Shown piece by piece: positions 56,880 through 64,000 of a DNA stretch of 64,000 nucleotides (positions are counted from its first letter, which is position 1; every line of letters begins with the position of its first letter). The notes under the pieces were generated by a model, which ran no database searches, was not told the origin of the DNA, and saw only the letters and a list, made by a program, of their open reading frames with translations. Source of the stretch: Rubripirellula lacrimiformis (GTDB lineage: Bacteria; Planctomycetota; Planctomycetia; Pirellulales; Pirellulaceae). Position numbers and translations under genes: made by a program. The stretch lies in contig NZ_CP036525.1 in assembly GCF_007741535.1 (NCBI RefSeq), positions 7,378,001 through 7,442,000 on the forward strand. The letters are read 5' to 3'.

Positions 56880-57572
56880 TCACTCGTCGTGGAGTGTGAA
56901 TGCCAAGTGATGGCAGATAAAGACCGCGGGTATGCCCTGAGCCATAATTTCGGTTTCGCGATCGTGTTCAGAATAGCGATGCTGTCTTTCGGCAAATTTT
57001 GGATGGGAGGTCAATTCGCACTCAAGTTTGCTCGCAAGTGCACTGAACAATGCCTGAGCGTCATCCGATACGAGATAGGCAGCCAGTGCGGCTTGAGTTG
57101 AGAAAGGCGCGCTTCGTCCATCAAGATACTTCTGCAAATCTCCTGCGTACTCAGCAACTGCACCAGGTGACTTCAGTACCTTCGCCTCGACCGACCAGCG
57201 AATGCGTCGATTGATCAGAAGAACGAAACCAAGGTCGCAGGAAGGCGGTCGAGCCGAACGTTTTGAAAGCGACTCGAATTCCCACGCTTCGTGCTGTGGA
57301 ACGAACGATTCAAATCTGCTTGCGTTTGCACCCCACAGCGACGTGATTTCGGTCATATGCAGATCGGTAAGACTTCGCTCAAGTTGGGCGTAGTCCTTTG
57401 AGAAATCAAGCTGTTTGAAGTTTGGTAGTGCTTTTACGCGATCGAACCCATCCCATACCAGCGTGAGTATTTGTGTGACGACATGAGGAGGCCATGCATC
57501 GGCGATTGCACGAAACTCTGGTGTGGAATCTGGAAACAGGTCGTCGAAAATCGTTGGTAGACGCGAACTCAT
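56880..57572 (-). CDS. predicted PD-(D/E)xK nuclease of a restriction-modification pair
   Basis: A 230-residue protein. The segment CDLGFVLLINRRIRWSVEAK shows an Asp followed about 16 residues later by E-x-K, the PD-(D/E)xK nuclease pattern, with helices after it (GAVAEYAGDLQKYL). It overlaps the end of the methyltransferase gene by 4 bp. I infer that it is the restriction partner; no database family could be named. Confidence 0.65.
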   Translation of the reverse strand: MSSRLPTIFDDLFPDSTPEFRAIADAWPPHVVTQILTLVWDGFDRVKALPNFKQLDFSKDYAQLERSLTDLHMTEITSLWGANASRFESFVPQHEAWEFESLSKRSARPPSCDLGFVLLINRRIRWSVEAKVLKSPGAVAEYAGDLQKYLDGRSAPFSTQAALAAYLVSDDAQALFSALASKLECELTSHPKFAERQHRYSEHDRETEIMAQGIPAVFICHHLAFTLHDE

Positions 57573-60500
57573 TTTGCTGTGGCCCGATTCTGTCGATCCG
57601 CGACAATCGCAGCAGCCAACTCATCGGCGTCACGTAGTCCCTGTGAACGCGACCAGTATCGACGCTGATCTGGTTTCACAAAAAGGACGGTTGGAATCTT
57701 TGTCCCATCCTCCGCTGCCTGAGTTACGAAAACACGAGCGACTCGGCGAAACCCAAGACCGGAGGAAATTGGCTGGCCGTCTCGGGAACGAATTGTCATT
57801 TGTTGTTCATAGAACTTCGCCAATTCTGCACGAAGTTCGTCCGCCTGCATCATTTCCTTCTTGCACAATCGACGTCGACCGGGCCAATCCAAGTGAATCG
57901 CAACCATTCGCACAGGCAGACGTGCCTCGCCAGGGGCTTCCTCAAACACGGTCGCGCGAACGGCTCGTTCTTTCCCGAATGTTGCTCGCAGGGTCTTGAT
58001 GAAGAAATCTGCGTACTGCATCAGATCATCGTTCTCCTCTTTCTCAACCCGCCGCGTTTTGTTGCGTGATGGCTTTTCGCCAGGCTTCGATGAGCCTTCG
58101 CGATAACCAAACTCTAGGAGATCGGAAATCAGTGCACGTTCTGGTTCCTTGAGTTGAAATGCGTCTTCAACCACTCTGTCAACCTCGTCGAGCCTTAATG
58201 AGTCGAGGGCCGGTAACGCAGCAGCGTCGGGAAGTGGAACATCCAATATATGACCAGCTAAAGCCTCTGCACGATCGAAGGCAAGTCTACTCGTTAACGC
58301 GAGATGATAGGTGGACACGCTACTGCGAAAGGCAAGGCACGCTGCGGAAAGCCAGTCGTCCGTGCCGGAAAATTGATGAACCGAGACGAAGCTCTTTGTG
58401 CAGAGGACCCCCTTTGCCTCTCCTTGCGGGTTGACAACCTGCGCCTGAAAACGCCCAACGGACTTTATGAGCGATTTTTTAATGAGCAGCTGCGGAAGTT
58501 CAAAGTACTCCTCACCGGGGAATCGGTGTACTTCAGGATCTTTGTTCTTCGGTAGAATTTTGGCATTCAGGAAGAATGAATCGGCGTCTGGAAAACCAGA
58601 GTCTTCCAGAATTCGTCGATTTATAATTCTTGGTTCAGTGTCACATCGATCTCCCCGCTTAAGCCCCTCTCGCGTCAGTAGCAGTTGACCATCTTTAGCT
58701 CTCCCGATCTTTCTTGATTCTAGCTTACGCAACGTCATCGCGAGTCTAAGCGTATCAATTAAATTTGCATCCCGACGCTGACCTAAAAGCAATATCGTCC
58801 AGATTACAGGATTGTGTATCGCTTCACCGGCACTGAGCTCGTGTGTGTCTTGCCGTTCAATGGCGATGACAGATTCGTCTTCCGTCGTAAAGAGTGGCTT
58901 TGGGCAAATATAAGTGAGTGTATAGTCGGACTCCGGCTCCGACGGGCGCAAGGTAACTAAACATGCTGGTGACTTCACACCCTTGAACAGTTGCCACCGC
59001 AAATGAGCGAACGACACTACCTCTTCCACTCGATGTCCAGAGAATACATTGGTTCTAAGTTGCTTCGACTCTTTTGAACTTCGCTGATACAGCAACGTCG
59101 CCGCCGGTAGAATCATCGAAACTCGACCTGACTTCAGTGTTAACGCTGCTCCTTTTGCCAAAAACAGTGGGCCCGCGTTTCCATCGGCAACAGGCCAGCC
59201 ATGCTTTGACGCCCAAGCGGTTCCAAGCGACTCGTCATCCAACGAACTGTCTCGCCACGGCGCGTTTCCAACGACTAAATCCCATATCGGTTTTCTGCCG
59301 TCCTTTTCGTCGGGTGTAGCAAATTCGTCGTGCTCTTCGGAAAAGAAGTCGCTCTTGATTAGCCGAATATTGCGCAGTGGTGGAAAGATCGTTCGCTTCC
59401 AATACTGCCGCGGGTCGATTGCGTCGCATAATGCGAGACAAAGACTGAACGACGCGACTCGAATTGCGTCTTCGTGATCGTCGACACCGAAGAGATTGTT
59501 TTCCAGCAGCCCCCGCAAGTCGTCGACTCTTGGCTCGTAGCCTGGGTTTGCGTTCTTCCATCTTTGGACAAGCCGTTGGAACGCTTTCACAAGGAATATG
59601 CCAGAACCGCAACATGGATCCAGGATTTTCAAGTCCCACTCTGTCCCACCCCACGGCAGCACGCCGTCAAGAACGAAGTCCACGAGATGCGGCGGTGTGT
59701 AGTAGGCACTCATCTGATGCTGGTCTTCGTTGAGAAACTCCTCGTAGACGCTGCTGATGAATTCCAACGGAAGCGTATCAAACGAATACAATGGCCAAAG
59801 TGAACGCTGCCCTGACTTCACTTCGACATCGCCGGCGACGAACTCGGCCAGCAATTTCAGGTGTTTGTCCGTAACGTTCTTCTTTTCACTCTCCCACTCC
59901 GTTTCGCGTTCTTCAGCCGTCTCTCCCTTGCCGGGGAACAAGTCGCCATTGAACTTATCGTTTAGCCAGCGAAACAGTGCGTATGTTTCTTCTTTGTTGC
60001 CAAGTATCTGCCGCAATGCATCTTCGTGCTGATACTGGTTGGCGAGGTGTCCGTCGAATCGACCGTCGAGCACCGACTGGCTGATGGCAGGTCGACCTTC
60101 GCTGTCCGTTCGTTGAAAGAGAAACTGAGTAAAAATGAGCCTTGCCAACATCGCATGGCATGTATCTCGCGGCAATTCTTCAGCCAGCAGCTTCTTGCGA
60201 ACAGCTCGCAAGTTCGCGACCAGCATCACGTCGGCACGTTCCTTTTTCTGAAACTTCGACTTGTGTTGATCTAGAAACGCACCGCTAACGAGATTTACCC
60301 AATGCAGGGTCTGCGCAATATCCCCTTGAAGCACATTCGCTTCCGTTTCGCCTGCGGTTGCTTCGATCGGCTCCATCACACGGAGATTGTGCAATTTGCG
60401 ATTCTGCGTCGGCGCCATTGAGCATGACCACGCCTGAATGCGGGTCGGCTCAAGCGTAACCAATAACGCTGACTTGGAAAAATTCCAACACAGTCGTTGA

Positions 60501-60868
60501 GCCTCCCGGAGCACGTCATCTGCGACGCCTTGGGAAAACTGGAGGACAATGGCAAGCGGAGCTTCGGCTGTGTCAGCCGTGGAGTTGGCGGACAAAATGC
60601 CCGTTTCGATGTTGCTTAAATCGAACTTTCGGCAAAGGGCGTTGCCAACTTTTTGTTCAACCAACTGCGCATAGTGACCTGGCCCGCCACCAGTCGGGTT
60701 AATGATATCTTCAACTTCGGGCCATCCAAGATGACGCGATGCTTGCTCCAGCCACATCCTGTGATCCCAAGAAACGTTTTTTTCTGCGGTTTCTTTCAGT
60801 CTACCGAAATCCCAGCCGTGGGGATATCCAGACTGAAGCATGGCAATCAGAGCACCATCTGGCAACAT
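57569..60868 (-). CDS. large N6-adenine DNA methyltransferase
   Basis: About 1100 residues. The central methyltransferase has YYTP, SAM-binding motif DPCCGSGIFLVKAF and catalytic-loop motif VVGNAPWRDSS (NPPY-like, with NAPW). A long N-terminal region and a C-terminal region typical of target recognition surround it, as in Eco57I/PglX-like enzymes. It should methylate adenine at specific sites. The frame is open to 60961, but from about 60950 it runs into the duplicated EAL/transposase segment, so the natural 5' end may be lost or altered; ATG 60868 (MLPDGALIAMLQSG) is the most likely start now. Confidence 0.85.
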   Translation of the reverse strand: MLPDGALIAMLQSGYPHGWDFGRLKETAEKNVSWDHRMWLEQASRHLGWPEVEDIINPTGGGPGHYAQLVEQKVGNALCRKFDLSNIETGILSANSTADTAEAPLAIVLQFSQGVADDVLREAQRLCWNFSKSALLVTLEPTRIQAWSCSMAPTQNRKLHNLRVMEPIEATAGETEANVLQGDIAQTLHWVNLVSGAFLDQHKSKFQKKERADVMLVANLRAVRKKLLAEELPRDTCHAMLARLIFTQFLFQRTDSEGRPAISQSVLDGRFDGHLANQYQHEDALRQILGNKEETYALFRWLNDKFNGDLFPGKGETAEERETEWESEKKNVTDKHLKLLAEFVAGDVEVKSGQRSLWPLYSFDTLPLEFISSVYEEFLNEDQHQMSAYYTPPHLVDFVLDGVLPWGGTEWDLKILDPCCGSGIFLVKAFQRLVQRWKNANPGYEPRVDDLRGLLENNLFGVDDHEDAIRVASFSLCLALCDAIDPRQYWKRTIFPPLRNIRLIKSDFFSEEHDEFATPDEKDGRKPIWDLVVGNAPWRDSSLDDESLGTAWASKHGWPVADGNAGPLFLAKGAALTLKSGRVSMILPAATLLYQRSSKESKQLRTNVFSGHRVEEVVSFAHLRWQLFKGVKSPACLVTLRPSEPESDYTLTYICPKPLFTTEDESVIAIERQDTHELSAGEAIHNPVIWTILLLGQRRDANLIDTLRLAMTLRKLESRKIGRAKDGQLLLTREGLKRGDRCDTEPRIINRRILEDSGFPDADSFFLNAKILPKNKDPEVHRFPGEEYFELPQLLIKKSLIKSVGRFQAQVVNPQGEAKGVLCTKSFVSVHQFSGTDDWLSAACLAFRSSVSTYHLALTSRLAFDRAEALAGHILDVPLPDAAALPALDSLRLDEVDRVVEDAFQLKEPERALISDLLEFGYREGSSKPGEKPSRNKTRRVEKEENDDLMQYADFFIKTLRATFGKERAVRATVFEEAPGEARLPVRMVAIHLDWPGRRRLCKKEMMQADELRAELAKFYEQQMTIRSRDGQPISSGLGFRRVARVFVTQAAEDGTKIPTVLFVKPDQRRYWSRSQGLRDADELAAAIVADRQNRATAK

Positions 60869-61108
60869 TCGCTCATCGACTTGTTTCTCACGAAGAACCC
60901 TCTCATGGATGTCCGGTTCGCACGCCAGCCCCCTTTGGGAACAGCCTTGACTGCCATCCACCTTTCAGCAGATCGTCTTTGCTTCCAGCGAATACGTGTC
61001 CGCTTCCCGGATTTGCGTTTTTCGTGTTTGCCGCGAATAGAATCGAGCGTCAGCGCAAACCGGTGCCGCGTCGACTGTCTGACGGCAGCAGCAGATGAAG
61101 ACGCGGGG

Positions 61109-61408
61109 CTAGGTGAAGCAGACCGATGCGGAGGCTTGGTCTTGGTGGTGGCTTTTGCGACGTCGCCTCGCATCCTGACGCATCGATTCCGGTGAACTGA
61201 CGCAGATCGACTTGCCGAAATACTTCTGCCACTGCCACACCAGGTCTCGCCACATGGATGCGTTGATCCCGGCCTGCGTCAGTGTGCGGGCGATTGAGTC
61301 AGGAACCTTCGCCGCGATCCCATCAGCGATCTGCTTCGCCGTCCAACGCAACAGCCTTAGGTATTCGCGAATCGATACATGCATCATCGACTTACCACGC
61401 GGTCCCAT
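61109..61408 (-). pseudogene. Y1-type transposase C-terminal fragment, copy 2
   Basis: The minus strand reads SIREYLRLLRWTAKQIADGI, TLTQAGINASMWRDLVWQWQ, KYFGKSICVSSPESMRQDAR. This matches the C-terminal part of planctomycete Y1 transposases (compare LELLDWTARQ ... GRPES in the 55.4-kb copy), but the catalytic N-terminal part is absent. It is a different subfamily from the 55.4-kb element. Confidence 0.72.
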
Positions 61409-61427
61409 TGAACTGGCAGGCGATCAG

Positions 61428-62405
61428 CTAGCCCTTGGCGAATGCCTGCGGCTGCGGTAGTCCTGCATGATTCGCAATCGTAAACAACGCAGCAGCCTCT
61501 TCGGGTGGCACCGGTCGGCTGAAATAGTATCCTTGGTACTCGCCGCAATCGTGATGCTGAAGGAATTCAAGTTGATCCTTCGTTTCAACGCCTTCGGCGA
61601 GAACTTTCAGACCCAATGACTTCGCTAACGCAATGATGCTAGTCGCGATCATTCCATCATCGGCGTCCGGAAAATCCCTGATAAATGCTCGGTCGATCTT
61701 CAGCCGGTCGATAGGAAACTGCCGCAGGTATGCCAACGAGGAATAGCCAGTTCCAAAATCATCGATGCTAATGCTTGCACCAAGTTCTTTGAGCTGGTTC
61801 AGTTCTTCGACCGCAACCTCGACTTCGTCGATCAGCAAGCCCTCTGTGATTTCAAAATCGAGTTGTTTCGGGTCCACTGCAAATTCTTCGATTGCGTTTC
61901 GCACCGTCGTGTAAAAACATGGGTCTGCGAATTGAAGGGCACTGACGTTCACTGACATGGTGATGGAGAATCCAACTGCATCCCACTGAGCCAATTGTCG
62001 GCAGGCTTGCCGAATGATCCAGTTGCTGACGGGCAAGATTTCACGGCTTCGTTCCAGTAAATGGATGAAACGATCGGGCGGCAAGGTACACGGAGCAAAA
62101 CACAACCATCGTGCGCGGCAACACAGGTTGATTCGCTGGGCAAAATTGGGAGAGCCAAAACCCGCCGAATCTCTACAACCAAGACCACTTTTTCGAACGT
62201 TGTGACCGGAGTGTCCCACCAGCCCTCGCCCGACTTTCAACTTCACCCTCCCAGGGGACGTCGATTGGATTGCTGACGTAGTGGGATTCGCCAGAATTCC
62301 CTTCCAGCGGGGAATTCTGGCGAATCCCACTACAAAAACACTTTCGATGTCCCGAGGGAGGGTGAATTGTGGGGTTGTACGCGGCACTCCCGGAGGAAGG
62401 GGCAA
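61428..62405 (-). pseudogene. EAL-domain protein lacking its N-terminal part
   Basis: From about 62117 to the stop at 61428 this is a c-di-GMP phosphodiesterase domain: TLPPDRFIHLLERS, SVNVSALQF, FEITEGLLI, ISIDDFGTGYSSLAYLR, LKIDRAFIRDF, VLAEGVET, QGYYFSRPVP. The EAL (E-x-L) metal-binding Glu strand that should precede it is missing: upstream residues are unrelated and are encoded by a REP-like palindrome (the GILANPTT reading). It is thus probably inactive although the remaining frame is intact. Confidence 0.8.
62278..62332. repeat. large REP-like palindrome
   Basis: A nearly perfect inverted repeat: left arm GTAGTGGGATTCGCCAGAAT plus TCC, right arm its reverse complement, with about 9 bp between. 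The arm also occurs alone at 14296 and 45878. It lies at the end of the duplicated segment. Confidence 0.88.
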
Positions 62406-62422
62406 GTCTTTGTGGGTACCTT

Positions 62423-62453
62423 TTCATCGCATGATGGAGAGGCATGCGATGAA
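62423..62453. other. hairpin after surface-protein gene
   Basis: TTCATCGCATG pairs with CATGCGATGAA around a 9-nt loop, 9 bp beyond the stop codon of the minus-strand surface protein. No T run follows on either strand, so it is a possible transcript-end structure only. Confidence 0.6.
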
Positions 62454-62461
62454 GAGGATCG

Positions 62462-64000
62462 TTACGTTGGGCCTTGCGGGCGGAGGTAGGTTTCGTCGCC
62501 GGTTTGCTCGGCGTTCAACCCTGCCGTTTGGCCGTTGACGGAATTGACGGACCCGCGTGATACCAAGTCGGCGACGAACATCTTGAACTTCTCGAACCAT
62601 CCACCGTTGGATTGCCCGCTATGTTCCCCAGACTGGGAATCGGTCTGGGATGCCGAGGCGGGACGGGTGAAGGTGTCGTTGGTGGTTTGGGATATCGATT
62701 CGCTCATCGTAGAATCGGCCAAGGCGGCTCCGGTGCGAACGATGTTCAGTGGATCGATCGAATGAAGCTTGTACAGCGGCGCGTCGACGGTGGTTTGTTC
62801 GCCGAGTCTGTTTCCAGAGTTCATTAGATCGATTTCGGTACGGGCGGTGAAGCTGCTGTTACCACCGACCTCGATGGTTGATGTGGGCGTTTGTCCGAGA
62901 CTGCCGTTTTCAACCGTGACAGTCAGATCGCCGATCGTTTCGGCATGGCCCAACAACAGGTCTCCGGCAGATTGTCGGATGGTGCCATTGTCGGCGAGCA
63001 TGTAGACGATTCCCGTGAACACATTGCCAGGGTTGTCCAAGATCACGTCGCCGATTGCCGCGACGATGGTGTCCCCGTCGACTTGGATCGTGGTTCCTTC
63101 GGATTGAGTAAGGTCACCGTCGGCTGACGCGGTGTTCAAGTTGCCGCTGGCATCGATATTGCCGAGCGTTAAACCATCATGGGCGTCAAAGAGACGGATA
63201 TTGTGACCCGTCGCGTTGACGGGGCCGACGAAGTTGTTGTTGAATCCCCCCAATTCGATGTTGTCACCGGCGTTGATGGTGGTCGTTTCGCCAACGATGA
63301 TGGTCCCGGTGGAAATCTGTGTGACGTCGCCTGCGGCATCGATGTCGAGGTTACCGTGGGTGGCAAGGTCTTCCAGATTGACATCGCCGGTTTTGCTGTC
63401 CAGTTTGACGTTGTCGCCGGACAGTTGGTTGACCGTCAAGTCGCCGGTGGTTTGGGTGATGTCGACGTCGCCGTTGACGTGGATCGTTCCAGTGGTGCTC
63501 TGTGTGAAGCGGTTGTTGACGGTGAACGTGTCATCCACTTCGAGCGTGCCGTCGTTCTGGGCAAAGTCGTCGGCGTTGAATGTGCCAGCGGTCACGGTGC
63601 CGCCGTCTTGCGTGAAGGTGTCCACATCCAAGCTGCCGTCGACGTTCAGCGTACCGCTGTCGACTTGCAGGCTACCGCCCAGCAGTGAGTCGATTTCCAC
63701 GGGGCCGTTGACGGTGTTGTCGAACGTCGGTGTGACTCCTTGAGGGATGACGACGTTGGCCACGTTGGCAAGATCCGGAACCGCACCGCCGGCCCAGTTG
63801 GCGGGATCGTTCCAGTTGCCAGTCGTGCCACCGATCCAGGTGACGGTGCCCAGACGCGTGATACTGCTGCTAGTATCGTCCGCGAAGGTGATGTTGTAGT
63901 TGCCGCCGCCATTGCCATCGTTGATCGAAATGTTCGATGCCGTAAGCGTTTTGTCGCTGCCGACGTTCTTGTCGTCGTACGTCAGGGTGATCGAGGCCAC
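62462..64000 (-). CDS. large beta-repeat surface protein, C-terminal part (partial)
   Basis: The last 512 residues of a protein that begins beyond the window. It opens in a YDG-type repeat (SITLTYDDKNVGSDKTLTAS), followed by a G8-like or NWxDPANW segment (TGNWNDPANWAGGAVPD) and many short beta-strand repeats (GDVDITQTTGDLTVNQLSGD and similar) as in filamentous haemagglutinin-like adhesins. The C-terminal 100 residues are polar and low in complexity, with no barrel or anchor. The 5' end is missing from this window. Confidence 0.85.
   Translation of the reverse strand: MASITLTYDDKNVGSDKTLTASNISINDGNGGGNYNITFADDTSSSITRLGTVTWIGGTTGNWNDPANWAGGAVPDLANVANVVIPQGVTPTFDNTVNGPVEIDSLLGGSLQVDSGTLNVDGSLDVDTFTQDGGTVTAGTFNADDFAQNDGTLEVDDTFTVNNRFTQSTTGTIHVNGDVDITQTTGDLTVNQLSGDNVKLDSKTGDVNLEDLATHGNLDIDAAGDVTQISTGTIIVGETTTINAGDNIELGGFNNNFVGPVNATGHNIRLFDAHDGLTLGNIDASGNLNTASADGDLTQSEGTTIQVDGDTIVAAIGDVILDNPGNVFTGIVYMLADNGTIRQSAGDLLLGHAETIGDLTVTVENGSLGQTPTSTIEVGGNSSFTARTEIDLMNSGNRLGEQTTVDAPLYKLHSIDPLNIVRTGAALADSTMSESISQTTNDTFTRPASASQTDSQSGEHSGQSNGGWFEKFKMFVADLVSRGSVNSVNGQTAGLNAEQTGDETYLRPQGPT

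Larger units (their letters stand above)
60950..62335. repeat. duplicated EAL/transposase segment, copy 2
   Basis: Homologous to 45133-45905, starting at GCCATCCACCTTTCA and ending in a REP palindrome arm. Copy 2 is longer: copy 1 lacks about 160 bp in the transposase part and 408 bp in the EAL part. The copies lie in the same orientation and enclose the defence genes at 47.3-60.9 kb. Confidence 0.82.

Noticed and set aside
62423-62453. Intrinsic terminator for the surface-protein gene
   Set aside because: The hairpin is good, but no T run follows on the relevant strand.
63179-63743. Plus-strand frames opposite the surface protein
   Set aside because: Antisense shadows caused by the repetitive, stop-poor adhesin sequence.

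Overview
This 64 kb window most likely comes from a planctomycete of the Rhodopirellula/Pirellulaceae type. The evidence is a secreted S1 sulfatase, large beta-rich surface proteins and autotransporters, planctomycete-style HUH/Y1 transposases, REP-like palindromes, GC-rich coding DNA and tight ATGA gene overlaps. No tRNA, rRNA or CRISPR array was found.

Layout. 1-0.3 kb: 102-bp tandem repeats. 0.3-14.1 kb: ordinary chromosomal genes (EamA transporter, sulfatase, dipeptidyl peptidase, ribosomal protein L21, Ser/Thr kinase, FKBP isomerase with a clear terminator, aldehyde dehydrogenase plus a double class II aldolase, dienelactone hydrolase, a conserved hypothetical). 14.9-28.3 kb: a long co-directional cluster preceded by a convincing GEMM-I (c-di-GMP-I) riboswitch. 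It encodes a CheY-like receiver, a small hypothetical, a CheW-like scaffold, an MCP-like receptor without a sensory domain, a hybrid CheA, a receiver-DUF4388 (PatA-like) protein, an FHA coiled-coil protein, a second coiled-coil protein, a formylglycine-generating-enzyme-like protein, a zinc-ribbon P-loop GTPase and a GAP1-N-like partner, followed after a gap by a trypsin-like protease. This is the most interesting system in the window: a chemosensory module joined to components typical of NTPase/GTPase conflict or signalling loci, under apparent c-di-GMP control.

28.4-45 kb: an IS1380-type transposase broken by one TGA, topoisomerase III, an AIM24 protein, a decayed autotransporter followed by two intact ones, and between them a redox pair (quinone oxidoreductase with divergent HxlR regulator), an SDR, a class III adenylate cyclase and a secreted hydrolase. 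A dispersed repeat of about 175 bp lies at both ends of the 36-42.6 kb block.

45-62.4 kb: a defence island with many rearrangements. It holds a Gabija pair (OLD nuclease plus UvrD-like helicase), a RecQ-like helicase fused to a phosphoribosyltransferase next to a DprA-like protein, a schlafen/AlbA_2 remnant, and an N6-adenine methyltransferase overlapping a predicted PD-(D/E)xK nuclease. It is bracketed by two copies of a segment with EAL-domain and transposase fragments, and interrupted by two copies of a Y1 transposase element, one of which truncates a universal-stress-protein gene. 62.5-64 kb: the C-terminal part of a large surface protein that runs off the window.
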